DNA of 64,000 nucleotides from a virus. The notes beneath the pieces were generated by a model. That model was not told the DNA's origin. It made no database searches and saw only the letters and a list, made by a program, of their open reading frames with translations. Location of the stretch: positions 1 to 64,000 of the IMG/VR virus record IMGVR_UViG_3300044838_000071. The stretch is one strand, 5' to 3'. Below are positions 23,378 to 31,146 of this stretch, one piece after another. Every line of letters starts with the position of its first letter. Positions within the stretch are counted from its first letter, which is position 1. Made by a program: the position numbers and the translations under genes.

Positions 23378-24051
23378 CTCAATCCGAGATACCGATACCA
23401 GCAGAGACGATTAGGAGGGCGGCGCAGGCTCACTATGAACGGGCTGAGTCGGAGGCGTGGCGCGCGGATTTCCCGTGGGCGAGCCTCGGCGACAAGCAGG
23501 GCTGGATCGACGGCACAGAGGCCGCCATTCGGGCCTTCCTCTTAGAGATGCAGTTCGAGATTGAGCGGCTTCCCTTGCGATATGGAGCGACAACGGCTAG
23601 CTATCGCCTCGTCTCAGCCTGGCATCCCGACCAGTCCTCCCCCTCCCCCCCCGTCCCGGCAGAGGACACACGCGAGGCTCAGCCACAGGTAGACGAGCGG
23701 GAGTGGACGCTAGAGATATCACGCGGCGGTAGCGCCGGGATCGCACCGACCCATACCGCTCGTTCCCAGGCCTACACCTATGTGCCGGTCGTCCCGAAGT
23801 CCTCCCTCGATGCTGCCCATGTCGAGATAGACCGGGAGCGGGGGCTTCGTGAAGAGGCGCAGCGTGAAGCGATCCGGCACAAGGAGCGGGCGGGCGACTG
23901 TGAGGAGGCGCTAGCCGAGGCGGAGGAGGCGCTGAGGGAGATCAAGGCGGCCATCGAGCGACCGGACACCCTTGCCGTCGAAGATGCAGAGATCGTCCGC
24001 GACATTCTTCGTGCCGCTCTCTCCCCGAGGGAGGACAGCGATGGACAGTGA
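23374..24051 (+). CDS. modular hypothetical protein with Ea22-like C-terminus
   Basis: A 225-residue protein. The N-terminal half has AHYERAESEAWRADFPWASLGDKQGW. The C-terminal half is a coiled coil (ERGLREEAQREAIRHKERAGDCEEALAEAEEALREIK) ending IVRDILRAALSP. A Pro-rich linker is encoded by a 26-bp sequence (23644-23669) found again at 24608-24633. This mosaic build is typical of Ead/Ea22-type phage accessory proteins. Confidence 0.6.
   Translation: MTQSEIPIPAETIRRAAQAHYERAESEAWRADFPWASLGDKQGWIDGTEAAIRAFLLEMQFEIERLPLRYGATTASYRLVSAWHPDQSSPSPPVPAEDTREAQPQVDEREWTLEISRGGSAGIAPTHTARSQAYTYVPVVPKSSLDAAHVEIDRERGLREEAQREAIRHKERAGDCEEALAEAEEALREIKAAIERPDTLAVEDAEIVRDILRAALSPREDSDGQ
23644..23669 (+). 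repeat. 26-bp exact direct repeat, copy A
   Basis: A run of eight C followed by GTCCCGGCAGAGGACAC is identical to 24608-24633. It encodes different peptides in the two genes, because the frames differ. Confidence 0.75.
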
Positions 24052-24193
24052 GGGCAAGCGAGCCGTTGTGCTGAGCGAGCAGGACTGGAGCAGGCTACTG
24101 GAGGTCGCACGGCTGACTTACACGGCACAGGATGTGCGGATTCTGAATGCGATCAAAGGAGATGACGATGCTGTCGATAGTCGTGGAGACTGA
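24041..24193 (+). CDS. hypothetical protein, 50 residues
   Basis: MDSEGKRAVVLSEQDWSRLLEVARL... starts behind GGAGG and overlaps the genes on both sides. Mostly helical; function unknown. Confidence 0.55.
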   Translation: MDSEGKRAVVLSEQDWSRLLEVARLTYTAQDVRILNAIKGDDDAVDSRGD

Positions 24194-24338
24194 GAGGTTC
24201 GCCGCTACGCTGCCGCGTTTTGTGGGGCCGTTCGAGAACACAGCCGAGGTATGGGCCTATGTGTATGAGCGGATGCGAGGTGCGGGCTACCCGCGCTTCC
24301 GCATCGAGCGGCTGGAGCGTGACAGCGATGGCCGGTAG
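24168..24338 (+). CDS. hypothetical protein, 56 residues
   Basis: MLSIVVETERFAATLPRFVG... begins behind a strong AAAGGAGATGACG site; ATG at 24162 is also possible. Aromatic-rich small protein of unknown function. Confidence 0.55.
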   Translation: MLSIVVETERFAATLPRFVGPFENTAEVWAYVYERMRGAGYPRFRIERLERDSDGR

Positions 24339-25353
24339 CGCCCGTGACTCCTCTTCCCCCGAGCCGACGCAAGCCGGTGGAAGCGACGTTGAGGCGCCGA
24401 TCGTCGGCGTCGAGGTGACGGAGATCCTGTGCGCCCGCTGCGCGAGCTGCCGCTCGCCGCTCTCGATGGGCGACGTCGAGCACCTCACGGCGGAGCGGAG
24501 CGTGCCGCTGATGCCGAGTGCGACATATGCGGCCATCCGCTCGCCGAGCCCGATCTGCGACCCGAAGAAAGGGCGCCGTTCCCATGTCGCTAAGGGACCT
24601 CGCCTCCTCCCCCCCCGTCCCGGCAGAGGACACTACGTGATCGACCGCGAGTCGTTTCTCGAAGGATGGGGCTGCGCGAGAGAGGGCGTGGCGAGCGACT
24701 CCCGAGCAGAGGCAGAGGAGGCGTGGCGCCTCGCGTGGGGCGATGCTCCCGGCGACCTTCGCGGTGCGTACCGGCTCGCGCAGAAGGCACACATGGAGGC
24801 TGTGGGCGAACTCGCAAACGCCGTGTCGCGGGCCGAGGCTGCCGAGGCGGAGGTAGAGAGCTGGCGGAGAACGGCGCGGGATGCGTGGGACGGTGCCGAG
24901 CGACTAGCCCAGGAGCTAGAAGTCGAGATTGAAAGGCGCGAAATCGCGGAGCGGGTCCAAACAGGGGCCGAGTCGGCCGTCGATGAGTTTTGCTCGGCAT
25001 GTGGCGCGGATCGTGGCGAAGAGTGCCATTCGGCGTGTCCCGCCCGTGCTCTTGTGGCTGAGCGCACCCGCTCGGAAACGCTTGAGAGGGAACGGGACGA
25101 GGCGAACGCTTGGGCCGCGAGTTCCGAGAATCCTGCCTTCGATGCTGGTTGGGCGGCCGGGCAGAAGCGAGCCAATATCGACCTTCAGGCCCGCTCTAGA
25201 GAACTGGAGGACGCGCTGAGGGTGATCGCGCAACCGGGAGGCGCGTGTGCGAAAGGTCGCGGTGCCTGTCGGGGTGGAGCGAAGGCCAGCGAGATCGCCC
25301 GTGCCGCTCTCTCTGAGACACGACCCGAGGAGGACCCGGATGGCAAAGCTTGA
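24328..25353 (+). CDS. modular hypothetical protein, 341 residues
   Basis: The parts are: a zinc-like pair CARCASC near residue 36, a segment encoded by the 26-bp repeat, a coiled coil (about 155-225), CSACGADRGEECHSACPA near residue 240, and an end module SRELEDALRVIAQPGG...IARAALS that recurs in the gene at 25726. It looks like a mosaic accessory protein assembled by recombination between repeats. Confidence 0.6.
   Translation: MAGSARDSSSPEPTQAGGSDVEAPIVGVEVTEILCARCASCRSPLSMGDVEHLTAERSVPLMPSATYAAIRSPSPICDPKKGRRSHVAKGPRLLPPRPGRGHYVIDRESFLEGWGCAREGVASDSRAEAEEAWRLAWGDAPGDLRGAYRLAQKAHMEAVGELANAVSRAEAAEAEVESWRRTARDAWDGAERLAQELEVEIERREIAERVQTGAESAVDEFCSACGADRGEECHSACPARALVAERTRSETLERERDEANAWAASSENPAFDAGWAAGQKRANIDLQARSRELEDALRVIAQPGGACAKGRGACRGGAKASEIARAALSETRPEEDPDGKA
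24608..24633 (+). repeat. 26-bp exact direct repeat, copy B
   Basis: Identical to 23644-23669, including a run of eight C. It lies 964 bases away in a neighbouring mosaic gene. Confidence 0.75.
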
Positions 25354-25444
25354 CCCACCACGTCTTACGCGAGGCCCGTTGAGTGGCGCGGTCTTCGTGG
25401 TCACGCACGGCAAGGTGTACGGACGCTCGGGCCGATGGCCATGA
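25340..25444 (+). CDS. 34-residue peptide
   Basis: MAKLDPPRLTRGPLSGAVFVV... starts behind GAGGAGG and overlaps the end of the gene before. It resembles short phage beta-barrel peptides (KVYGRSGRWP end). Function unknown. Confidence 0.5.
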   Translation: MAKLDPPRLTRGPLSGAVFVVTHGKVYGRSGRWP

Positions 25445-25538
25445 GCTAATCGAGTCGTCCGTGAAGTACGACGTGACCGACCAGTTCATGGCGCTGATGC
25501 ACGAAGACGCCGAGTCCCGACCTGTAGAGGAGACGGAG

Positions 25539-25736
25539 ATGCCTGAGATCAAGGTGTCCCTCACGTTGGCCGACGCGGACCATCTCCTCGCGGCCTGCGA
25601 GTGCGTGCTGAATCAAGATGACAGCGGCAAGGCCGCGCTCGGCGTCGGGTTACAGCCCTACGCGCTAGAGGAAGCGGCACGAAAGATCGAGGCTGTTGCT
25701 GACCTTGCACGTCAAGGGATCGTCGATGACCGTTGA
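25539..25736 (+). CDS. hypothetical protein, 65 residues
   Basis: MPEIKVSLTLADADHLLAACECVL... starts behind GAGGAG at good spacing. The frame is open upstream to GTG 25460, which would add 26 residues that also look coding, so the start is uncertain. Confidence 0.52.
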   Translation: MPEIKVSLTLADADHLLAACECVLNQDDSGKAALGVGLQPYALEEAARKIEAVADLARQGIVDDR

Positions 25737-26034
25737 CCTAACCGCAGAGGAGCGGACGGCGCTTGAGAACGCGCAACTGCTCGTCGTCTCGGACACGTCG
25801 AAGCGGGGCGTAGGAATCGGGTTCCTCGCTCACCGCGCTCTCGCCGCCTCCCGTGAGCCTGTAGAGGCAGGAGAGCCGAGCGAGGCCCGCTCTAGAGAAC
25901 TGGAAGACGCGTTGAGGAAGATCGCACTCGCGGCGGAAGAGATGACAACGAACTGGCCTGGCCCGGAGGGTCAGATTTTCGAGTTGATTGCACGCAACGC
26001 CCGTGCCGCTCTATGTGGGGGAGACAGCGAATGA
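25726..26034 (+). CDS. hypothetical protein with shared C-terminal module
   Basis: A 102-residue protein. Its C-terminal SRELEDALRKIALAAEE...ELIARNARAAL repeats the end module of the gene at 24328 at protein and DNA level. An AAGGGA site precedes ATG 25726. Confidence 0.6.
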   Translation: MTVDLTAEERTALENAQLLVVSDTSKRGVGIGFLAHRALAASREPVEAGEPSEARSRELEDALRKIALAAEEMTTNWPGPEGQIFELIARNARAALCGGDSE

Positions 26035-26480
26035 GCGTCGAGCAGCCCATCGTCAAGATCGAGCCCCGTCGCGTGCTGTGCCCGGCGCACGGCGAGCACC
26101 TGCGCGCCAACTGGCCGAAGGGCTGGGCGATGACCGGCCTCACGCTGTTTCGGAAGGCGGTCGCCAGCCCCGAGCTGCTGCAGGCGTGCGGCTGGCGCGA
26201 GGGTGGCGCGTCGGTGCCGGTTGAGCGGATCAACGATCTCACGGACACCAAGCCGCTCTGCTACTTCGTGGATGAGGACGAGATCCGCAAAGTCCTGGCC
26301 ACGCACGTCGTCGACCGCGTGATGCGCTGCGACGTGTGCGGGATCCCCGGCCACGCCGGGCCCTACACGGTCCGCGACGAGGACGGCAGCGTGAACACGC
26401 TCGACGTGTGTGTCGAGTGCGCGCTGCTGGCTGGCCGCAAGCTGCACAAGTCCCAACCCGAGGGAGGGCCGTTCGAGTGA
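26031..26480 (+). CDS. zinc-binding hypothetical protein
   Basis: A 149-residue protein with CPAHGEH near residue 17 and CDVCG...CVEC (about residues 100-128), which would form a zinc ribbon. ATG at 26031 is followed by GTGA to the next gene. Function unknown. Confidence 0.6.
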   Translation: MSVEQPIVKIEPRRVLCPAHGEHLRANWPKGWAMTGLTLFRKAVASPELLQACGWREGGASVPVERINDLTDTKPLCYFVDEDEIRKVLATHVVDRVMRCDVCGIPGHAGPYTVRDEDGSVNTLDVCVECALLAGRKLHKSQPEGGPFE

Positions 26481-26662
26481 CCGAGCCACCGCAGCAGATC
26501 ATCCCGCGGCGCAAGCCGATGACGCGCGAGCAGGAACGCCGGCGTGCGGAAGTCGATCGCCGCAACAAGGCGATCCAGCAGGTGAAGCTGCCTGAGCCGA
26601 GTGGTGGCGGGTTCGGTGCGCCACCGAACGAGGAGAAGAAGAAGAAGGCGAAGAAGAAGTGA
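26477..26662 (+). CDS. small basic protein with Lys-rich tail
   Basis: A 61-residue protein with a charged helix (TREQERRRAEVDRRNKAIQQ) and an EEKKKKAKKK tail, likely to bind nucleic acid. GTG start by overlap. Confidence 0.5.
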   Translation: MTEPPQQIIPRRKPMTREQERRRAEVDRRNKAIQQVKLPEPSGGGFGAPPNEEKKKKAKKK

Positions 26663-26910
26663 CCGCGCTGGGCTCTACGAGCCAGCACTCGACGTCCTAC
26701 GTCAGCGCGAAAGAGGAGCGGATCGTTGTCATGCGCCTCGCGTGCTGGGGGCATCATCCGATCGTCAACGAGACGCACGAGCGCTGCGGCCGTGAGCTCA
26801 ACCAGCGAGAGCTTGCCGTCGCCTACAGGGCGGCGAAGTTCGACCAGCCGTCGCTCCGCGACAACTCGTGGCTGTGGCGTGATCCGACGCGCCAGCGGGA
26901 GGCTGCGTGA
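26659..26910 (+). CDS. hypothetical protein
   Basis: An 83-residue protein with WGHHPIVNETHERCGRELNQREL in the middle; His and Cys spacing could bind a metal. GTG start by overlap. Confidence 0.52.
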   Translation: MTALGSTSQHSTSYVSAKEERIVVMRLACWGHHPIVNETHERCGRELNQRELAVAYRAAKFDQPSLRDNSWLWRDPTRQREAA

Positions 26911-26975
26911 ATCAGCTGACGATCGCGGAGGCGAACGACGGGCGCTGCTGCATTGAGCTGAAGGCGACGGCGTGA
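26907..26975 (+). CDS. 22-residue peptide frame
   Basis: Linked to the frames before and after by GTGA overlaps. Probably translated, perhaps only to couple its neighbours. Confidence 0.35.
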   Translation: MNQLTIAEANDGRCCIELKATA

Positions 26976-27139
26976 AGCGCGTGGCGGGGATCTGGCTCGT
27001 CGGTGTCGCCTACGGCGTCATCGTCTATCTGCTCGCGCGCTACGCAGTCGTTGAAGGCCCTCACCCTGACGTGCCGATGCACGTAGGCATCGCCGGGGCC
27101 GTGGCGTACATCGTCGGCGCTCTCTCGTGGCGGGACTGA
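26972..27139 (+). CDS. small two-helix membrane protein
   Basis: A 55-residue protein with two hydrophobic helices (GIWLVGVAYGVIVYLLARYAV and IAGAVAYIVGALSW) joined by a short loop. Function unknown. Confidence 0.55.
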   Translation: MKRVAGIWLVGVAYGVIVYLLARYAVVEGPHPDVPMHVGIAGAVAYIVGALSWRD

Positions 27140-27141
27140 CA

Positions 27142-27540
27142 GTGCCCGCCTGCTGGCTAGCGAAACTGCCCAACGCAGGTCCCTGCGAAGGCGCGCTCGT
27201 GCGCGTGCACCTGATCACGAAAGCCGAGATCAAGCGCACGTTCCCGAAGGGCGCGGTCCGCATCGACGGCGTCTGGCAGCGCCCGATCGAGGCGCAGTTC
27301 CTGCCCGAGGACTTCGAGCCAGTGTTCCGCACGCTTGAGCAGCTGCAGGACGACGAGCGGGCGTGGGTGCCTGGCTGCGGCGGGCTCGTCGGGCTGAGCG
27401 GACACCACGGCCAGCTCGACAGTTCGGCGCACGACCGCACACGCCTGCGGATCCCACGCGTCCTGCTTCCGCCGGCGGTCGAGGAGTACGCCGAGGAACT
27501 GGGCCTCGTCTACTGGCTGACGAAGACGTACGGGCCGTGA
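27142..27540 (+). CDS. HNH-like nuclease-type protein
   Basis: A 132-residue protein with PACWLAKLPNAGPCEGALVRVHLI at the N-terminus and CGGLVGLSGHHGQLD in the middle. The C-x-C, H and HH pattern resembles an HNH/ββα-metal nuclease family found near resolvases in actinophages. A start at GTG 27127 is also possible. Together with RusA downstream it may process branched DNA. Confidence 0.5.
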   Translation: MPACWLAKLPNAGPCEGALVRVHLITKAEIKRTFPKGAVRIDGVWQRPIEAQFLPEDFEPVFRTLEQLQDDERAWVPGCGGLVGLSGHHGQLDSSAHDRTRLRIPRVLLPPAVEEYAEELGLVYWLTKTYGP

Positions 27541-27800
27541 AGGCCGTCACCTTCGTGATCCCCGACGGCGCGCATTACGTCGCCAACGCGATGGCGCGAT
27601 GCCCCGACGAGATCGAGCGATGGGGCGTGTGCTCCTTCTCCTGGACGCTGCCGGACGACCCGTTCCCGGTCGAAGGCACGTGCATCGAGTGGGAGGTGGA
27701 CGAGGACGGCGACGCCGAGCTGACGGTGCTGATGTCCGACGACCACGCGGCCCGCTTCGCTGTGAGCCCGATCACCAGCGGCGCGGAGTGGGAGCCATGA
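27537..27800 (+). CDS. hypothetical protein
   Basis: An 87-residue acidic beta-rich protein (VKAVTFVIPDGAHYVANAMARC...). GTG start by GTGA overlap. No family recognised. Confidence 0.55.
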   Translation: MKAVTFVIPDGAHYVANAMARCPDEIERWGVCSFSWTLPDDPFPVEGTCIEWEVDEDGDAELTVLMSDDHAARFAVSPITSGAEWEP

Positions 27801-28045
27801 GCGGCACCTGTATCTGGGAGACGGTCCTCGAGGACGTGCACTGGCTGGACGACCAGCCGCTCGGCTCGATGGTCACCGTCGAGCTCGACATCTTCCCCAC
27901 GCCGATCACCGGGCGCTTGCTCAGCTACCGCATGCTCGAGGACAGCCACGTGCAGTTCAAGCTCGAGATCCTGATCGCCATCAAGGAGATGCTTCTCGCG
28001 CTTCTCCCCGACGTTGTGGATCAAAGGGACTTCTCCGCCGTCTAG
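27797..28045 (+). CDS. hypothetical protein
   Basis: An 82-residue protein (CIWETVLEDVHWLDDQPLGSMVTVELDIFP...), probably a small beta fold. It ends seven bases before copy 4 of the dispersed repeat. Confidence 0.55.
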   Translation: MSGTCIWETVLEDVHWLDDQPLGSMVTVELDIFPTPITGRLLSYRMLEDSHVQFKLEILIAIKEMLLALLPDVVDQRDFSAV

Positions 28046-28051
28046 GCGGCT

Positions 28052-28076
28052 CACAGCCCGGCGTAGCCCGGTCAGC
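28052..28076 (-). repeat. dispersed CCGGGCT repeat, copy 4
   Basis: On the minus strand: CTGACCGGGCT-ACG-CCGGGCT-GTG. It lies in the gap between the gene ending at 28045 and the rusA-like gene, in reverse orientation to the operon. Confidence 0.6.
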
Positions 28077-28134
28077 GGGCCAGATTCCCGCACGTTGCAC
28101 CTTTCCCGTCCGACCGGCCCCGAACAATGTGCAT

Positions 28135-28674
28135 ATGACCACGATCACCTTCACACACATCGGCAAGCCGCAGAGCAAGGGCGCGCACACCTCGTTCATC
28201 CCGCGGAGGCGCGACGGCAGCATGGTCACGCGCCGCGACGGTGCCCCCATGGTGGTGACCAAGGACACCAACCCGAAGCAGGAGCAGGCGCAGCGCGATC
28301 TCGCCACCACGGCGCTCGTCGCGCGCTCCGAGGCCGGCGAGGGCGTGTGGCTCAGCCCGGTCGTTGTCACGATGCGCTTCTACTTCGACCGCAACAAGGG
28401 CCACTACGGCACCGGCCGCAACGCCGGCGTGATCAAGGAGTCCGCACCCGCGCACCCGGTCACCGCGCCCGACCTCGACAAACTCGAGCGGCAGGTCCTC
28501 GACGCGCTCACCGGCGTGATCGTCCGAGACGACCAGCAGGTCGTGCAGGCGCTCTCCTCGAAGCACTACGTCGAGGGTGACCAGCCCGCGCGCACCGAGG
28601 TCGAAGTCTCCGCCATCGAGCAGCAGACGGTCGGCATGGTCGTGGCCGACGAGCAGATGGCACTCGCCGCCTAG
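28135..28674 (+). CDS. rusA: RusA-like Holliday junction resolvase
   Basis: This 179-residue protein matches RusA: TRRDGAPMVV near residue 36, RFYFDRNKGHYGTG near residue 83, and the hallmark APDLDKLERQVLDALTG...VRDDQQVV near residue 108, whose Asp residues bind the catalytic metal. It would resolve branched DNA before packaging. ATG at 28135 (inside CATATG) has no Shine-Dalgarno sequence, so the gene may have a leaderless message from its own promoter. Confidence 0.85.
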   Translation: MTTITFTHIGKPQSKGAHTSFIPRRRDGSMVTRRDGAPMVVTKDTNPKQEQAQRDLATTALVARSEAGEGVWLSPVVVTMRFYFDRNKGHYGTGRNAGVIKESAPAHPVTAPDLDKLERQVLDALTGVIVRDDQQVVQALSSKHYVEGDQPARTEVEVSAIEQQTVGMVVADEQMALAA

Positions 28675-28779
28675 TAGTCTTCTCGCCGCGCGCTCGACGC
28701 TGGACGGGCTGGCCGATGCCGGGTCGGGTCGTGGGGTGGCATCCCCGCGGGCGCGCACCCCTTCACGCCCCGAGCAAAC

Positions 28780-28812
28780 GCGGGCCCCCTAGTAGATGGC
28801 CAGGGGGCCCGC
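28780..28812. terminator. bidirectional terminator-like hairpin
   Basis: GCGGGCCCCCT (28780-28790) and AGGGGGCCCGC (28802-28812) form a perfect 11-bp stem with an 11-base loop between the convergent rusA-like and RlpA-like genes. No clear T-run follows on either strand, but the position fits termination. Confidence 0.65.
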
Positions 28813-28843
28813 AGCCGGATGGGGACACCGGCGCCTCCGAACG

Positions 28844-29107
28844 CTACCGGACGGTCACCCTCACCGTGCCCTGGCCGGCGCTCACGGAGAAGCCTCCTTC
28901 CCACGGCGCGGCGCCGACGGCGTTCGCGACGTCCGTCGTGAGGTCGAACTCGCGCCCCGCGATGTAGGGCCCACGGTCCGTGACGGATACCTGCACGCAG
29001 TGCGCGGCGCAGATCGTCAGCCGAGTGTGGCACGGCAGCGTCTTGTTGGCGACGCCCCACGAGCCGCCGCCGCACGCACCGGAGCCACCACCGAAGTAGC
29101 TCGCCAT
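28844..29107 (-). CDS. RlpA-like double-psi beta-barrel protein
   Basis: The sequence ASYFGGGSGACGGG...ANKTLPCHTRLTI...VSVTDRGPYIAGREFDL is the RlpA/DPBB pattern, with DRGPY as hallmark; such domains bind or cleave peptidoglycan. It probably belongs to the lysis module. The frame continues upstream of ATG 29107 to an ATT at 29281, adding a good signal peptide (RPLLAVSPLFAALAVAVPS) behind AAGGAGG. A 145-residue secreted protein starting at ATT is therefore likely. Confidence 0.75.
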   Translation of the reverse strand: MASYFGGGSGACGGGSWGVANKTLPCHTRLTICAAHCVQVSVTDRGPYIAGREFDLTTDVANAVGAAPWEGGFSVSAGQGTVRVTVR

Positions 29108-29281
29108 GGCCAGGCGGCCGGTCGGCTTCGGCGGTGGGTGCAGGTGGTTCCAGAGGCGATCGACCCTGCGATCACAGCTCGTGCTGTTACAGCCGCGGCG
29201 GTGATGCGTTCGATGGTGATGGCTGGGTACGGCGACTGCGAGTGCGGCGAACAGCGGTGAGACAGCGAGTAGCGGGCGAAT

Positions 29282-29586
29282 CGGGGATCAACCCTCCTTC
29301 GTCGTTTCGCCAGAGCACAACCTCTGGCCGTTCAGGCGGGCGTCAGGCCAGCCTGCTTCGCTCGTTAGGTGGAGCGGTTACGCGGCGGGCAGCCTACCGG
29401 ACGCGTCACGCGGAGGCTCCGGGGGCCGCGGATCAGCTTCCCGACGAGCACCCCCAGGCCGACATCTCCGACGCATGCCACAGCGATCCAGCCAGCTACT
29501 CCCATGGCGCGCGACGCTAACCGACACGGCGGAGGGAAGTCCAGCCCGATCTCGCAAACAGCGGACGAATCCGAGCCAGAACGCAA
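29282..29586. other. gap without a convincing gene
   Basis: Only weak frames are seen. One minus-strand frame (29365-29505) encodes a 46-residue peptide with a hydrophobic helix (MGVAGWIAVACVGDVGLGVLVG) but no ribosome binding site. Confidence 0.3.
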
Positions 29587-29619
29587 GAACGCCCCGCGCT
29601 CGAAAGCAGCGGGGCGTTC
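29587..29619. terminator. strong bidirectional hairpin
   Basis: GAACGCCCCGC (29587-29597) and GCGGGGCGTTC (29609-29619) form a perfect 11-bp stem with an 11-base loop, 37 bases beyond the stop of the HNH gene. It fits a terminator for leftward transcription, with TTGCG following on that strand. Confidence 0.65.
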
Positions 29620-29655
29620 AGGCCAGCCCTGTGAGGGATGGAGACGGCTCTGATG

Positions 29656-30255
29656 CTACCTCACGCGAGGGCTGCCGCGTGGTCGGCGCCGCCGATCAGC
29701 CGCGCGACGACATTCGCGACATTGGCGGAATCCCCTAGGGTCGACGTATGTGTTCTCCGGCGTATAGGCGTGGCCCGCGCTACAGGTGCTCATGCGGTGC
29801 TGCCCCATGTGGCTGCGCTTGGAGTCGTGAGGTTCTAGATGATCGGGGTTCACGCAGGGGCGCTGGTGACAGCGATGATGGAGCTGATGACCTTCGGGGA
29901 TCGGCCCGTTGGCACGCTCGTAGAGGACGCGATGTGCTAGTCGCCGTACGCCATCGGTCACGAGGACGCCATAGCCACCGACAGTCGTGGCGCGCAGCCA
30001 GATCCAGCAGGGTGTCTCATAGCCGCAGTCTCGGACTTCGTACTGCTCGGCTGACCGCGGGGGCCGACCGGCACCCTTAAAGTGCCCAGCGACGAACCGG
30101 CGCGGCTTTCCCTTCACCGCGCCGGTTCGGTGATCCGTTTTAGGTGCGACGGTCGTAATGCCGCCGCACCCGCATTGGCAGTAGCCGTCAGGGATCTTCG
30201 ATCTTGATGACCGGGTGAAGCTCGACTCCCGTTGGTGCGACGCCACGTTGACCAT
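29656..30255 (-). CDS. HNH endonuclease
   Basis: A 199-residue protein with an N-terminal zinc-like CQCGCGG and GHFKGAGR segment, then the HNH core CWIWLRATTVGGYG...HRVLYERANGPIPEGHQLHHRCHQRPCVNPDHLE, then the ribbon CSAGHAY...CRECRR. Its start overlaps the lipoprotein gene by 68 bases; ATG at 30255 is the best canonical start. A perfect 13-bp inverted repeat (30093-30129) lies in its coding sequence. Confidence 0.85.
   Translation of the reverse strand: MVNVASHQRESSFTRSSRSKIPDGYCQCGCGGITTVAPKTDHRTGAVKGKPRRFVAGHFKGAGRPPRSAEQYEVRDCGYETPCWIWLRATTVGGYGVLVTDGVRRLAHRVLYERANGPIPEGHQLHHRCHQRPCVNPDHLEPHDSKRSHMGQHRMSTCSAGHAYTPENTYVDPRGFRQCRECRRAADRRRRPRGSPRVR
30093..30129. repeat. 13-bp perfect inverted repeat inside HNH gene
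   Basis: CGAACCGGCGCGG (30093-30105) and CCGCGCCGGTTCG (30117-30129) form a perfect stem with an 11-base loop. On the coding strand it covers the codons for TGAVKGKPRRF. Confidence 0.7.
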
Positions 30256-30898
30256 GAATAATATCGTCAAACAGCACGCCCGTCACCGTCACCTTGTGGT
30301 TGATCGGCGTGAAGTGTGACGACGACGGCAGCCCGAACTCGCGTATGAACGCGTTCCGGGCGGCCTCGATCTGGGCCTCAAGCACGCTGACCCCTGCCGT
30401 CACGGGTGGCTCGGTGCAAGCTGGCGCGAACGGGATCTCGGCGATCATCGTCTTGCCAGCATCCACCAGTACTAGGTGGATGTCACTATCGGCCTCGACC
30501 TTTGCCGCTTCGAGCGTTGCAGTGACCGTGTAGGTCTGTTGCTCAGCTTCGGTGCGAGCCTCGTCGGGGTTGCCGTTGTTCGAGGAGGGCAGTGCGTCTA
30601 GCGCTTCGATCGTCGTGACCTTCGGCGCTAGGACGATGTTCGTCGCCGCAGCATCGGTTGCGGTCTTCACGCTCCACCGCTCACGGCCGCAGGTGGCGCC
30701 GCCGGCGACCACACGGCCATCGTCGCGGCCCTCCGACCCGGCACCAGCCGGGACCGGTGCTGGGTGAGCCTTCGACGTCACGACCGGTGGGCCGGGCTGA
30801 TGCAGTTCCCCGGCCTTCGTCGGCGTCGTCGGGGAGCTGCTGCCACACCCCCCGAGCGCGGCGGCCAAGACGACCGCCGCGAACGTCGCGCGCTTCAT
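30188..30898 (-). CDS. secreted lipoprotein
   Basis: The 236-residue protein starts MKRATFAAVVLAAALGGCGSSS, a lipoprotein signal peptide with lipobox LGGC. A Thr/Pro-rich linker and a globular domain follow. The ending KVTVTGVLFDD..HGQRGVAPTGVELHPV is a pattern shared with secreted actinobacterial proteins of unknown function. It may act at the cell surface during lysis or exclude other phages. Confidence 0.7.
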   Translation of the reverse strand: MKRATFAAVVLAAALGGCGSSSPTTPTKAGELHQPGPPVVTSKAHPAPVPAGAGSEGRDDGRVVAGGATCGRERWSVKTATDAAATNIVLAPKVTTIEALDALPSSNNGNPDEARTEAEQQTYTVTATLEAAKVEADSDIHLVLVDAGKTMIAEIPFAPACTEPPVTAGVSVLEAQIEAARNAFIREFGLPSSSHFTPINHKVTVTGVLFDDIIHGQRGVAPTGVELHPVIKIEDP

Positions 30899-31119
30899 CG
30901 GTGCGGCGCGCTTGCTTTGATCAGGTGCACCGACTGCAGGTAGCGCCCGATGTTCGTGACGGCGAGCGAGACCAGCCCGATGATCGCCGCCCATTTTTCA
31001 GGGCCACCGATCGTGAGCGCTGAGGCACCTTCTTCGAGCAGTTTGACGACGATGGGCAGCACGCCGCCGAGGGCGGTGAGCCAGCCGATGACCGTGGTGA
31101 TTCCAACTGAGACCTTCAT
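30895..31119 (-). CDS. small membrane protein, holin candidate
   Basis: A 74-residue protein with two hydrophobic segments (ITTVIGWLTALGGVLPIVVKLL and WAAIIGLVSLAVTNIG). Its ATG follows a strong AAGGAGG. Size, topology and closeness to lysin genes fit a holin, but several candidates exist in this cluster. Confidence 0.55.
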   Translation of the reverse strand: MKVSVGITTVIGWLTALGGVLPIVVKLLEEGASALTIGGPEKWAAIIGLVSLAVTNIGRYLQSVHLIKASAPHR

Positions 31120-31146
31120 GTGTTGCCTCCTTCTAGTGGACGTTGA

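Noticed and set aside
28046-28134. Possible tRNA near the rusA-like gene
   Set aside because: The paired GC words belong to the dispersed repeat; no cloverleaf can be drawn.
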